Positions 16,343-24,892 of a stretch of 64,000 nt of DNA are shown here, in pieces. The stretch's first letter is position 1. Each line of letters starts with the position of its first letter. The position numbers and the translations under genes were made by a program. Location of the stretch: contig NZ_JALBWV010000047.1 in NCBI RefSeq assembly GCF_022678645.1, positions 1 through 64,000 on the forward strand. The letters are read 5' to 3'. The DNA is from Saccharopolyspora soli (GTDB lineage: Bacteria; Actinomycetota; Actinomycetes; Mycobacteriales; Pseudonocardiaceae). The notes under the pieces were generated by a model. It did not search any database, was not told the origin of the DNA, and was given only the letters and a program-made list of their open reading frames with translations.

Positions 16343-17319
16343 AGGTCGTCTGCGTCGGCGCGCACATCTTCGACGTGCTCGGCCGTCCCGTGGCCGAGAT
16401 CCCGCCCGGTCAGGGGCGGTTGGAGCTGGAGGAGATCAGGGTGACAGCGGCGGGCACCGCCGGTGGCACCGCGGTCGATCTCGCCAAGCTGGGCGCCGAA
16501 GTGGTCAGCATCGGCGCGATCGGCGATGACACGGCTGGGCGCGTGCTGCGGCTCCTGCTCGCCGAGCACGGTGTCGACGAACGCCTCGCGGTCAAGCCGG
16601 GCCGGGCGACGCCGTCGACGATCCTGCCGATCAGGCCCAACGGGGAACGCCCCTCGCTGCACGCTTCCGGCGCGATGGACGCGCTCACCGCGGACGACAT
16701 CGACTGGGAACTCATCGCCGGGGCGGATGTGCTGCACGTCGGCGGACCGGACGCGCTCGGGGACTTCGCCGTCGCCGTGCTGCCGGAGCTGCTCCGGTTC
16801 GCGCGCGAGCACGGCGCTGTCACCACGATGGACTTGCTCAGGTCGAGCGTGCAGCCGGAGCTCGTCGAGGTCTTGCGGCCGTGCTGGGCGCACACGCAGT
16901 ACTTGCTGCCCAACGACGACCAGATCCGTGCGATCACGCGGACCGAGGATCTTCGGCTGGCCGCCAAGACGATGCGGGCGCACGGCGTGGGCACCGTCCT
17001 GGTGACCCGGGGCGGCGAAGGTTCGCTGGTCGTGGGGGAGGCGCTGGTCGAGGAGGTCCCCGCGTTCCGGATCCCGGTCGTCGACACCACCGGGTGCGGC
17101 GACGGGTACACGGCCGGGGTCATCGTCGGGCTGGGCCGCGGCTGGGATCTGCTGTCCGCGGCCCGCCTCGGCACCGCCGCGTCGGCGTTGGTGGCGCAGG
17201 GCCTCGGTTCCGATGCCGGAATCGTCGATCTGGCCCGGACGTTACGCTTCTGGTCCGAGCGGCAGGCTGAGCTGGGCGGTTCGACCCTGCCCGAATCGCG
17301 GCTGGCAACGGATGTCTGA
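16339..17319 (+). CDS. PfkB family carbohydrate kinase
   Basis: This 326-residue ribokinase-family kinase has the N-terminal glycine-rich region AAGTAGGTAVDLAKLGAEV at 38-56 and the C-terminal PfkB signature DTTGCGDGYTAG at 249-260, with catalytic D255. A cysteine replaces the usual alanine in the anion hole, a mild variation. It should phosphorylate a sugar or sugar-like alcohol, possibly the substrate of the preceding aldolase. The start ATG 16339 overlaps the aldolase stop. The IclR regulator overlaps its 3' end. Confidence 0.92.
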   Translation: MKVVCVGAHIFDVLGRPVAEIPPGQGRLELEEIRVTAAGTAGGTAVDLAKLGAEVVSIGAIGDDTAGRVLRLLLAEHGVDERLAVKPGRATPSTILPIRPNGERPSLHASGAMDALTADDIDWELIAGADVLHVGGPDALGDFAVAVLPELLRFAREHGAVTTMDLLRSSVQPELVEVLRPCWAHTQYLLPNDDQIRAITRTEDLRLAAKTMRAHGVGTVLVTRGGEGSLVVGEALVEEVPAFRIPVVDTTGCGDGYTAGVIVGLGRGWDLLSAARLGTAASALVAQGLGSDAGIVDLARTLRFWSERQAELGGSTLPESRLATDV

Positions 17320-18166
17320 AGGCTTCGCCGGAACTAGGAGGATGTCGCCAACTGTGGCCGGGCCAGACGAGACAGTGCACGAGGACAAGGCGGGCGCCGG
17401 TGGCGTTCGGGTGCTGGTGAAGGCGATGGCGGTGCTCGAACTGCTCGCCGAGGAGACGGACGAGTTGGGCCTCGGTGAGATCGCGAGTCGGCTCGACCTC
17501 AACAAGAGCACCTGCCACCGGATCCTGACCACCCTCGCGGCCGGTGACTTCGTGGAGCGGCCCGCCGCCGGGTCCTACCGGCTGGGCATCGGCGCGTTCC
17601 GGATCGGCAGCGCGATGGCGCGGCGGCTCAGCATTCGCGACCGAGCCCTGACCGCGATGCGGGATGTCTACCGGAAGACGGGGGAGACGGTTTTCCTGAT
17701 CGTGCTGCGCGGCGACGAGGCGGTATGCCTCGAACGCCTCGACGGCCGGTATGCGGCGACCCACACGCTGCGGGTGGGTGGCGCCTTGCCGTTGTACCTG
17801 GGTGCCGGTCCCCGGCTGCTGCTGGCACACCTGCCGGAAGGCCAGTTCGAGAGCTACCTGGCGGGGCCGTTCCAGCGGCGTATCGGGGGGCCTGGTGAAG
17901 CGCAACTTCGGGAGCAGGTAAGGGAAATCCACCGCGACGGCTATTCGGTGAGCCGCGACGACGTAGAGGAAGGCGTCACGGCGCTGAGCGTCGGAGTGCG
18001 CGACCACCTCGGCAAGATCACCGCGGCCCTGAGCCTGAGCGGCCTGTCCTCCCACCTGCCCGAGTCCGAACGCCCCATCCACCTCCGCCATCTCAAGGAA
18101 GCGGCGGCGGAAGCCTCCAGAGCGATGGGTTTCCGCGACCCGGCCGCGGAACGTCCCGCGATCTGA
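17312..18166 (+). CDS. IclR family transcriptional regulator
   Basis: This regulator of up to 284 residues has an N-terminal winged helix (about 35-95; HTH around LGEIASRLDLNKSTCHRILT) and a C-terminal IclR effector domain (about 110-270). The start is uncertain. ATG 17312 overlaps the kinase gene and is kept here. ATG 17342 has AGGAGG directly abutting it, and GTG 17354 is 12 bases from that AGGAGG. It closes the right arm of the 6001-18166 cluster and is the likely controller of both arms through the ATTTC-N5-GTGAAA sites at 12658 and 12811. Confidence 0.9.
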   Translation: MSEGFAGTRRMSPTVAGPDETVHEDKAGAGGVRVLVKAMAVLELLAEETDELGLGEIASRLDLNKSTCHRILTTLAAGDFVERPAAGSYRLGIGAFRIGSAMARRLSIRDRALTAMRDVYRKTGETVFLIVLRGDEAVCLERLDGRYAATHTLRVGGALPLYLGAGPRLLLAHLPEGQFESYLAGPFQRRIGGPGEAQLREQVREIHRDGYSVSRDDVEEGVTALSVGVRDHLGKITAALSLSGLSSHLPESERPIHLRHLKEAAAEASRAMGFRDPAAERPAI

Positions 18167-18168
18167 GC

Positions 18169-18260
18169 GCCTGTCCTCAATCCGTCCCCGGCATGTCGGG
18201 GACGTGGTCAGTTCTTAGGCACCATCCGAACCGCCACGCAAAACTAGTTCGAAGACAGGC
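18169..18260. mobile_element. MITE-like element A (92 bp, TIR GCCTGTC)
   Basis: The segment starts with GCCTGTCCTCAA and ends with TTCGAAGACAGGC, so its ends form imperfect terminal inverted repeats. The right end (reverse strand CCTGTCTTCGAACTAG, then TTTTGCGTGGCGGT) matches the left end of a longer element at 22255-22474 over about 30 bases. It contains no gene and begins two bases after the IclR stop. It may be a non-autonomous transposable element. No clear target duplication is seen. Confidence 0.5.
18183..18204 (+). terminator. Hairpin terminator after the IclR gene
   Basis: CGTCCCCG at 18183-18190 and CGGGGACG at 18197-18204 form a perfect 8-bp stem with a six-base loop, 17 bases past the IclR stop. 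It lies inside the small inverted-repeat element, so the element may supply the terminator. No T tract follows. Confidence 0.55.
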
Positions 18261-18262
18261 CG

Positions 18263-18663
18263 TTAGGGTTCGATCAGGCCGGTGCGGATGGCGTAGCGGG
18301 TTAGCTCCAGGCGGTCTCGCAGGCCGAGTTTCTGCATCAGGTTGGCCCGGTGCCGTTCGACGGTCTTGACGCTGATGACCAGCAGGTCGGCGATCGCCTT
18401 GAACGAGTGCCCTTCGGCGACGAGTTTGAGGATTTCCTCCTCGCGCGTGGTGATGGCCTTGCCGGGAAACCGTCGCCCTGCTCGGCGCGGTCGAGGTAGC
18501 TGCGGATGAGCGCGGTCACCGCGGCCGGGTAGAGGAACTGGCGAGCGGCACCGCGCTCGGCTGGCTGCTCACCCGCGCGGTGGAACAACCCGCCCACCGG
18601 CTGCTCATGCGCCATTTCCCGCGACCAGCCGACCGCCCGACCGCGAAGCAGCCCGATCAGCAT
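18263..18663 (-). pseudogene. LuxR-type response regulator, truncated and frameshifted
   Basis: Read leftwards, 18263 to about 18470 encodes a perfect LuxR C-terminal HTH (KAITTREEEILKLVAEGHSF, ending in RYAIRTGLIEP and a TAA stop at 18263-18265). The reading frame changes near 18468. The upstream frame gives a typical linker (FLYPAAVTALIRSYLDRAEQ) but no receiver domain before it is lost. So the N-terminal domain is missing and the DNA-binding domain is out of frame. It abuts the inverted-repeat element at 18169-18260, which may mark the rearrangement. A sequencing error could explain the frameshift but not the lost receiver domain. Confidence 0.75.
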
Positions 18664-18709
18664 CGCTGATCCAGACCGTCCCGAGAAACGAATCCGCTAC
18701 CGCTGGGGT

Positions 18710-20029
18710 TCACGCCTCCATGTGGTGTGCGTCGGGCTTCGAGGGCGCTGTTGCCGCCGCTGTTTGTCGGGGCATCAGCACCAGGGCGATCAGCGAGATC
18801 ACGCAGCAGAGCACGATGTACCAGCTGATCCCCGTGCTCGAACCGGTGGACTGCAGCAGGGCGGCGGCGATCAGCGGTGCGGGACCACCGGCGATGACCG
18901 AGGCGAGCTGGTATCCGAGTCCGGCGCCGCTGTAGCGGATGTTGGTGCCGAAGCTCTCCGCGATCAGCGCCGCCTGCGGGCCGTACTGGATGTCGTGCAC
19001 GATCAGCGACACGACGATGGCCAGCAGCGCCATGCCCGAAGATCTGGTGTCCAGCAAGGCGAAGTACGGGAAGGCGTACAAGCCGGTGCACACGATGCCG
19101 ATGCCGTAGATGAGCCGTCGGCCGTAGCGGTCCGACAGGTGGCCGAACAGCGGAACGGTGATCAGGCCGACCGCGGCGGCGATCAGCGTGTCGTTGAGCA
19201 GGTCGGCGCGCGACATCTGCAGGTGCTTCGTGCCGTAGGTCAGCACGAACGTGATGAACAGGTAGAACGGTGCCTGCTCGGACAGTCGCACGAAGGCGGA
19301 GGTCAGGATCTCCCTCGGGTGGCTGCGGATGGCGGCCCACACCGGCTGCCGTTCGACGGCCTGCTGCTTCTTGACCTCGGCGAAGTCGGGGCTCTCCAAC
19401 ACCCGCAGGCGCACCCACAGCCCGATCGCGATCAGGACGACGCTGAGCAGGAACGGCACCCGCCATCCCCAGGACTCGAACGCGTCGCCGCTCATCGAGC
19501 TGCACACCGTCACCGCGGCGGTGGACAGCAACAAGCCGAGCGGCACGCCGAGCTGCGGCATGCTCGCCATCAGACCGCGGCGGGACGTCGATCCCCACTC
19601 CATGGACATCAGCACCGAACCGCCCCATTCGCCGCCGACGCCGATGCCCTGGACGACGCGCAGCACGACCAGCAGCAGTGGTGCCCCGACGCCGAGCGTG
19701 GCGTAGCCGGGCAGCAGACCGATGAGCACAGTGGCCACACCCATCAGCATCAGCGTGGTGACCAGGGTGGCCTTGCGTCCGATCCGGTCGCCGTAGTGCC
19801 CGAAGATCGCGGCGCCGACCGGCCGCGCGGCGAAGCCCACGAACAAGGTGCTGAAGGATTCCAGCACACCGGCGCTCGTCGAGCTGCCGGGGAAGAAGAG
19901 CTTGGGGAACACGAGCGCGGCCACAGTCCCGTAGAGGAAGAAGTCGTACCACTCGATCGTCGTGCCGACCGTGCTGGCGACCACGGCGCGACGACGATGG
20001 GTCCGATGGGAATTGGTGCCGTTCGGCAT
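18710..20029 (-). CDS. MFS transporter, metabolite:H+ symporter (MHS) family
   Basis: This 439-residue 12-helix permease opens with the MHS-type TIEWYDFFLYGTVAALVFPK near residues 21-40. The loop 2-3 motif FGHYGDRIGRK follows near 77-87, and VVQGIGVGGEWGGS lies in helix 4 near 125-138. This subfamily (ProP, ShiA, citrate/alpha-ketoglutarate carriers) imports organic acids or osmolytes with protons. The start ATG 20029 has GGAGG five bases upstream; an in-frame ATG at 20053 is less likely. It stands alone and divergent from the amidohydrolase gene at 20470, so it may import that enzyme's substrate or a related acid. Confidence 0.92.
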   Translation of the reverse strand: MPNGTNSHRTHRRRAVVASTVGTTIEWYDFFLYGTVAALVFPKLFFPGSSTSAGVLESFSTLFVGFAARPVGAAIFGHYGDRIGRKATLVTTLMLMGVATVLIGLLPGYATLGVGAPLLLVVLRVVQGIGVGGEWGGSVLMSMEWGSTSRRGLMASMPQLGVPLGLLLSTAAVTVCSSMSGDAFESWGWRVPFLLSVVLIAIGLWVRLRVLESPDFAEVKKQQAVERQPVWAAIRSHPREILTSAFVRLSEQAPFYLFITFVLTYGTKHLQMSRADLLNDTLIAAAVGLITVPLFGHLSDRYGRRLIYGIGIVCTGLYAFPYFALLDTRSSGMALLAIVVSLIVHDIQYGPQAALIAESFGTNIRYSGAGLGYQLASVIAGGPAPLIAAALLQSTGSSTGISWYIVLCCVISLIALVLMPRQTAAATAPSKPDAHHMEA

Positions 20030-20053
20030 GGCAGCCTCCATTGGCTCAGCCAC

Positions 20054-20469
20054 TCAACCAGCTGTGGCTCGAAAGCCTGCAATCCCGCTCCTGGGCTGTC
20101 AAGGGGCGCGCGACGCGCATTCCGGCAACCGATCACGCCTTTGCCCCGGAATGCCCGAAAACGAAATCGGCATATCGGTTTTTGGCGACGAAACGCCCGG
20201 AAGGTCAAGAATTGAGCGCGATTTCGTGGCGTGCGCCAGCGGGATGCCCGCCTTCCACTCGTACTCCTGGTCAGCTGTCCACATCGGGCGCGACAGCCGC
20301 CGGGCTTGAGGTCGGTCGGGTCGCAGGAGTAGACGTAGTCCACAGATGTCGATTCCGGGCGGGTTGGATCTTCGAGCTGCTCTTCGGCGTCTTATGTTGA
20401 TATTGTTACGACCGTTACGAATGCGCGATTGCATTTCGCGAGGATTCCCCGCATCCGGGAGGTCGGTTC
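20054..20469. other. Intergenic region with a possible degraded coding fragment
   Basis: The 416 bases between two divergent genes hold no intact gene I can support. Read leftwards, about 20220-20343 has coding-like character in two successive frames. VDYVYSCDPTDLKPGG is followed in another frame by MWTADQEYEWKAGIPLAHAT, which looks like a frameshifted relic of an unrecognised protein. The rest presumably carries the promoters of both flanking genes, but no convincing -35/-10 pair was found. Confidence 0.35.
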
Positions 20470-22230
20470 ATGTGCCAGCTATGCGGTGCCGAGGCGCGGT
20501 TTGCAACGGTCGAGGACTCCGCGGTCTCGCGCCGGGTGCTGTTCGCCGCCGCGGCCGGGCTTGCCCTGACGCCCGCGGTGCTGGGATCGCCAGCGGCGGC
20601 TGAGGCATTTCCCGGTGACGGTGTCGACCTCATCCTCCACAACGGCCACATCGTCACGCGTGCGCTGCCCGGACGCTCCGCGCAGGCCGTGGCCATCAGC
20701 GGCAAGCGCATCCTGGCGGTGGGCAGCACGAACCAGATCATGCGCCTCGGTCGGCGCGGGACGCGCACGGTCGACCTGCGCGGTCGCACCGTCGTGCCCG
20801 GACTCATCGACAGCCACTTCCACCAGTTCAACGCCGCGCTCGACCGGCCCAACGTGTCGCTGCTGGAGGCGCGCAGCATCGCCGAGGTGGTCACGCGCAT
20901 CGGCGAAAGGGTCGCTTCCAGCGCTTCCGGCGCGTGGGTCCAGGCGCGTTCCGGCTGGCACGAAAGCCTGCTCGCCGAGGGGCGGTTGCCGACCCGCAAC
21001 GAGCTCGATTCGGTCTCACCGGACAATCCGGTCTTCATCCCGCGTGGCGGCCACGTGGCGACCGTCAACGGGCGTGCGCTGGCGCTGGCGGGCATCACGC
21101 GGGACACGCCCGATCCCGTCGGCGGGGTCATCGTCCGGGACGCGAACGGCGAACCCACCGGCGTTCTGCTGGAACGCGCCCGCTCGCTGGCGCAGGCCGT
21201 GCTGCCCCCGCAGCCGTCGGCCGACGAACAGCGGCGGCTGTTGCGCGAGCAGATGGCCGAACACAACGCGCTCGGCATCACCAGCCTGACCGAACCGGGG
21301 CTGACGCCCGAGCAGATCGAGATCTACACCGGGCTGTGGCACGACGGCGAGCTGACCACCAGGGCGCACCTGCTGTGGCGGATCGCCAGCCTCGCCGACG
21401 TGGACGCGGCCGTCGGGGCGTTCCAGCCGCGCGCGGGCGACGACCTGCTCCGCTTCGACGGGCTGAAGTACCTCTCCGACGGCGGTGTCGAGGGAGGGTT
21501 CCTGCGCGACCCCTACCAGATCGTGCCCGGTGAGCAGCCCAGCCCGGGCTACCACGGCGTCCAACTGCTACCGCCCGGCGGGGCGGAGGAGCTGGCGGAG
21601 ATGTACCGGCGCGCCGCGCGGCACGGGTTCCAGGCGCAGACGCACGTGGTCGGTGACGCGGCGATGGACTTCATCGTGGATGTGCTGGACGCGGTGAACC
21701 GGGACACCCCGCTCGCGCCCTTGCGCTGGGTGCTGATGCACCTGTTCCTGCCGACCGGCCACAACATGGCGCGCATGCGCGAGATGGGGCTGCTCGCCAG
21801 CGTGCAGGACCACCCGGTCCTGCTCGGTGCCAACCAGGTGCGCTGGTGGGGGAAGGAACGCGCGGCACGCGCGATCCCGATCCGGGAAATCCTGGACGCC
21901 GGTTTGATCGCCGGTGGTGGCACCGATGCGCCGGTGGTGCCGCCGAACCCGCTGTGGTCGCTCGGCTGGATGGTGACGCGGGAGACGCTGCGCGGTGATG
22001 TGCTCGGCCCTGAGCAGGGCATCACCCCGCGCGAAGCCCTGCACCTCTACACCCTCGGCAGCGCGCGAACGCAGTTCGCCGAACGCGATCTCGGGACGAT
22101 CGAGTCGGGCAAGCTCGCCGACCTCGTCGTGCTGGACGCCGACCCGTTGACGGTCGAGCCCCGGTCGATCCGGGACATCGGAGTCGACATGACCATCGTC
22201 GGCGGCCGGGTCGTGCACGAACGGGCCTGA
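20470..22230 (+). CDS. Amidohydrolase family protein (YtcJ-like), probably exported
   Basis: This 586-residue metal-dependent hydrolase of amidohydrolase family 3 has metal-binding DSHFHQF (H116/H118), THVVGDAAMD, HLFLPTGHN, and a late aspartate in GGGTDAPV. An early SRRVLFAAAAGLALTPAVLG (20-39) resembles a twin-arginine or Sec leader ending near PAAAEA, so export is likely. Unusually, it is preceded by MCQLCGAEAR with a CxxC pair. The start ATG 20470 has GGGAGG six bases upstream, which supports keeping this N-terminus. YtcJ-like enzymes deaminate or hydrolyse amides and ureas; the substrate is unknown. The 3' end is followed by an inverted-repeat element. Confidence 0.88.
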   Translation: MCQLCGAEARFATVEDSAVSRRVLFAAAAGLALTPAVLGSPAAAEAFPGDGVDLILHNGHIVTRALPGRSAQAVAISGKRILAVGSTNQIMRLGRRGTRTVDLRGRTVVPGLIDSHFHQFNAALDRPNVSLLEARSIAEVVTRIGERVASSASGAWVQARSGWHESLLAEGRLPTRNELDSVSPDNPVFIPRGGHVATVNGRALALAGITRDTPDPVGGVIVRDANGEPTGVLLERARSLAQAVLPPQPSADEQRRLLREQMAEHNALGITSLTEPGLTPEQIEIYTGLWHDGELTTRAHLLWRIASLADVDAAVGAFQPRAGDDLLRFDGLKYLSDGGVEGGFLRDPYQIVPGEQPSPGYHGVQLLPPGGAEELAEMYRRAARHGFQAQTHVVGDAAMDFIVDVLDAVNRDTPLAPLRWVLMHLFLPTGHNMARMREMGLLASVQDHPVLLGANQVRWWGKERAARAIPIREILDAGLIAGGGTDAPVVPPNPLWSLGWMVTRETLRGDVLGPEQGITPREALHLYTLGSARTQFAERDLGTIESGKLADLVVLDADPLTVEPRSIRDIGVDMTIVGGRVVHERA

Positions 22231-22254
22231 TCCAGGTGCGCGAGCGCGCTCAGA

Positions 22255-22474
22255 GCCTGTCTTCGAACTCGTTTCGCGTGGCGGTGCAGGCGGAACCTCA
22301 GACGCCGTCTCGACTCCGGGATCCCCGACATCATGTATGTCCGATACACCACGTCGTGGCGGTCCTCGCGGAGAACGCCAGTGGGCGCAGTCTGAGAACC
22401 CGCGGCGGTGCAAGCGCCGTACGTGGGCTAAGCGCCTTCGGCGCTTCAAAACAAGAACAAGAACAACGACAGGC
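22255..22474. mobile_element. MITE-like element B (220 bp, TIR GCCTGTC)
   Basis: Bounded by GCCTGTCTTCGAA (22255) and CAACGACAGGC (ending 22474), the segment shares its first ~30 bases with the reverse of element A at 18231-18260. No transposase is encoded. A 7-bp stem AAGCGCC-TTC-GGCGCTT at 22430-22446 may terminate the leftward operon that ends at 22477, or the rightward amidohydrolase gene, though no T tract follows on either strand. This element fills nearly the whole gap between the two converging genes. Confidence 0.5.
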
Positions 22475-22476
22475 AC

Positions 22477-23097
22477 TCAATAGATCGCGTCGTGGAAGTG
22501 GATTTCGGCTCCTAGCATCCCGGTGAACCATTCGTGCAGCTGTTCGTCGGGCACCGAGCGGGGCAGGTCGTCGACCTCGGCGGCGAGTGCATCGACCTGG
22601 GTGGTGAACGGCGCGCGGGTGTGCAGCGCCACCCAGTCGGCGATCGGTCCGGCCGGTGCCGCGACCGCGCGAGAACACCAGGTGCGGTAGAGGTGTTCGG
22701 CCGCGAACATCACGGTCACCACGGCCGGGTAGCCGCCGATTTCCGCAGCCGACAGCGCGAATTCTGACAGCCGGTCAGCTCGGCGGCGGGCGGCGTCGTC
22801 CATCCGCGCCGCCACCGGCCACGCTGCTCGGGCGGTTCGGAAGTACTGGGACTGCTCGGTGGTCAGGCCGTGGACCGCTCGGGCGTGCCGCTGCATCGCG
22901 GCCCAGGACGGAGCCTGCCACACCGCCAGACCGTGCAGGCGGCACGCGCTCGCCACGAAGGACTCTTCGATCTCCAGGTAGTTCGCGTAGGACTGAACGC
23001 CGATGGTGCCGTTGGAGACCTCGCGGACGAACCGCGCGTCCAGTGCTTCGGAAAGGGCGTCGGCACCAGATTCGACGAGCCAGGACGAACGCTTCAC
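22477..23097 (-). CDS. TenA/PqqC-like helical protein
   Basis: This 206-residue all-helical protein is of the TenA/THI-4 superfamily (aminopyrimidine aminohydrolase or thiaminase II relatives, and PqqC-like oxidases). Supporting features are the N-terminal FVREVSNGTIGVQSYANYLE, the central SWAAMQRHARAVHGLTTEQSQYF, and the C-terminal EWFTGMLGAEIHFHDAIY. I did not find the active-site cysteine of classic TenA, so it may belong to the divergent TenA_E branch. The GTG start 23097 overlaps the stop of the upstream gene (GTGA). It is the last of eight coupled genes. Its role in the operon is unclear: it could release a pyrimidine-like amine or have a new activity. Confidence 0.7.
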   Translation of the reverse strand: MKRSSWLVESGADALSEALDARFVREVSNGTIGVQSYANYLEIEESFVASACRLHGLAVWQAPSWAAMQRHARAVHGLTTEQSQYFRTARAAWPVAARMDDAARRRADRLSEFALSAAEIGGYPAVVTVMFAAEHLYRTWCSRAVAAPAGPIADWVALHTRAPFTTQVDALAAEVDDLPRSVPDEQLHEWFTGMLGAEIHFHDAIY

Positions 23098-23840
23098 CGG
23101 GCCAACCACTCGATCAGGCCGCCGAAGACCTGGCCGTACCCGGACCAGTCTTCGCAGAAAGCGGTCGGCGCCCAGTGCGGCGAGCAGTCCGAGGTGAATG
23201 CCGCGGCTCGTCCGCTCCCGTGCTCGCCGACGACCACCAGCGGGTCGCCGTTGATGGTGGCCAGCGTCGTCGCGCCGGGTCGGGGGAGCACCCGGTTGTA
23301 ACCGAGCAGGTGCGGCCACGGCGTGTTCGCCCCGCCGAGCGCGGGGTGGTCGGGGATTTCGACGGTGGCCCGCGCTCCGGCGGGGAGCTCCACCCGGTCG
23401 TCCTCGGCGAGCAGTTCGACGGGCAGGACGTCGTGCAGCACGGTGTTGCGGTAGGCGGCTTTTCCCTCGAATCCGGTGAACGAGAGGTACCCGCCGATCA
23501 TGAGCAGGCCCCCGCCGCCACCGATCCACCCCCGCAGGGCCGCCAACCGGTCGGCACCCCGCTGGGCGCGCTCGAACACGGCCGGGGCGAGCTGGATGGA
23601 GTTCGCTCCGATGTCGGAGAGGATCACGACGTCGTACCGCGACAATTCCCGGTCGTCCGCGGGGAATTCCGCTGGAACCGAATGCGCGGGCAGGTGCGTC
23701 ACGTCGTGGCCGCGATCTTCGAGCGCCCGGCGCAGCTGCTCCACCCCGACCTGGTACGAACTCGTGGTGAAGGTGTCCATGCCCTTGATGTGCGTGGCAT
23801 GGGTCACCCAACTCTCACCTGCGATCAGGACGCGGCTCAC
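23094..23840 (-). CDS. Glutamine amidotransferase-like protein (GATase1_like, PF07090 type)
   Basis: This 248-residue cytosolic Rossmann-like protein has MSRVLIAGESW at the start and ILSDIGANSIQLAPAVFERA in the middle, the pattern of the uncharacterised 'putative glutamine amidotransferase' family. It has no glutaminase Cys-His-Glu triad in the usual place, so glutaminase activity is doubtful. Related ThuA/GATase1-like folds occur in sugar-catabolic operons. It lies between the phosphotriesterase-like and TenA-like genes and overlaps both by four bases, so it is part of the same pathway. The function is unknown. Confidence 0.75.
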   Translation of the reverse strand: MSRVLIAGESWVTHATHIKGMDTFTTSSYQVGVEQLRRALEDRGHDVTHLPAHSVPAEFPADDRELSRYDVVILSDIGANSIQLAPAVFERAQRGADRLAALRGWIGGGGGLLMIGGYLSFTGFEGKAAYRNTVLHDVLPVELLAEDDRVELPAGARATVEIPDHPALGGANTPWPHLLGYNRVLPRPGATTLATINGDPLVVVGEHGSGRAAAFTSDCSPHWAPTAFCEDWSGYGQVFGGLIEWLAR

Positions 23841-24892
23841 GAGAACTCCTTTCCAACGGCCGCGGACTCGAACAGCCGGGCCGGGTTGGTGCGCAACAGC
23901 TCGGAAGCGGTGTGTTCGGCAACGCCGTGCTCGACGAGCCGCTTGGCGAACAACTGGGGCACGTAGCAGAACCCGTTGCCCCCGTAGGCGGTCAGCATGC
24001 TCTTGAGGAACACGTCGTGGCTGAGCAGGAGCTGGTCGGCGTGCCCGCGCCGGATCAGGTCGGCGACCGCGACGGCGGTCTGCTCGGGCGCGGGGGACTG
24101 CCCTTCGCCGGGGTACCGGAACGGCATGCCGATCATGTCGAATTCGAGCCGGACACCGCGATCCGCCAACGAGCCCTGGTAGTCCGGGTCGGAGCCGGAG
24201 GGATCCAGGTGGCAGAGCACGACCGCACCGGGACGCACGCCGTACTCGCCGAGGACGATGTCCAGCACCTGGTGACCGCGGCGTTGCCAGCCCGGCAGGT
24301 GGACGTAGAGCGGCACACCGATGTCCCGCTGCGCCCTGGCCGCCGCTCGCAGCGCCTTCCGCTCGTCGGCGGTGAAGTCCGGGGAGACGCCGATTTCCCC
24401 GATCACGCCCGGCCGAATCCCGGTTCCGCCCACGCCCGAGGTGAACTCGCCGATCAGCTCGGCGGCCAAATCCCGCTCACCGGTCGAGGACAAGTGGCGC
24501 GGGTGGAACCGTTGCAGGTACCACCCCGACCCCATGACGATCCGCAGCCCGGTGCGTTCGGCGAACATCCGCAACCGCTGGGGATCCCGACCGATGCCCG
24601 CGGGGGTTACGTCCACAATGGACTTCCCGCCGACGGTCGCGAAGGCCATGAGGTCGGTGAGCATGGGCTCCGGCTCGTCCAGCACGCAGTGGTCCAGGCA
24701 CGAGTAGGGCTGCTCGCGCAGCAACCACGCGATGTCCGCCGAGGTCTTCGCTTCCCGGAGGAACCGGAGGTCCGGGTCGGTCGGCTCGGCCACCGCCGAC
24801 CGGATGTCGTTGACCAGGTGCTCGTGGGTGAGCGTGAGCCCGAGTTCGCTACTGGGCACCGGACCGGTGACGGTCATGACCTCGGTGCTCAT
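23837..24892 (-). CDS. Phosphotriesterase-family metal hydrolase
   Basis: This 351-residue TIM-barrel hydrolase of the phosphotriesterase/lactonase family carries the metal ligands: HEH at 23-25, a bridging-type glutamate in GVIGEIGVS, histidines in LYVHLPGW and VVLCHLDPSG, and the final aspartate in LLSHDVF. A glutamate replaces the carbamylated lysine of classic PTE, as in several lactonase-like clades. In sugar operons such enzymes often open lactones, so it may hydrolyse a sugar lactone or phosphate ester here. The start ATG 24892 overlaps the permease stop (24889). Confidence 0.88.
   Translation of the reverse strand: MSTEVMTVTGPVPSSELGLTLTHEHLVNDIRSAVAEPTDPDLRFLREAKTSADIAWLLREQPYSCLDHCVLDEPEPMLTDLMAFATVGGKSIVDVTPAGIGRDPQRLRMFAERTGLRIVMGSGWYLQRFHPRHLSSTGERDLAAELIGEFTSGVGGTGIRPGVIGEIGVSPDFTADERKALRAAARAQRDIGVPLYVHLPGWQRRGHQVLDIVLGEYGVRPGAVVLCHLDPSGSDPDYQGSLADRGVRLEFDMIGMPFRYPGEGQSPAPEQTAVAVADLIRRGHADQLLLSHDVFLKSMLTAYGGNGFCYVPQLFAKRLVEHGVAEHTASELLRTNPARLFESAAVGKEFS

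Noticed and set aside
20300-20345. tRNA-like fold around the GTCGGGTCGCAGGAG stretch
   Set aside because: No acceptor/T-arm pairing or conserved GTTCGA box could be assembled; a decayed coding fragment fits better.
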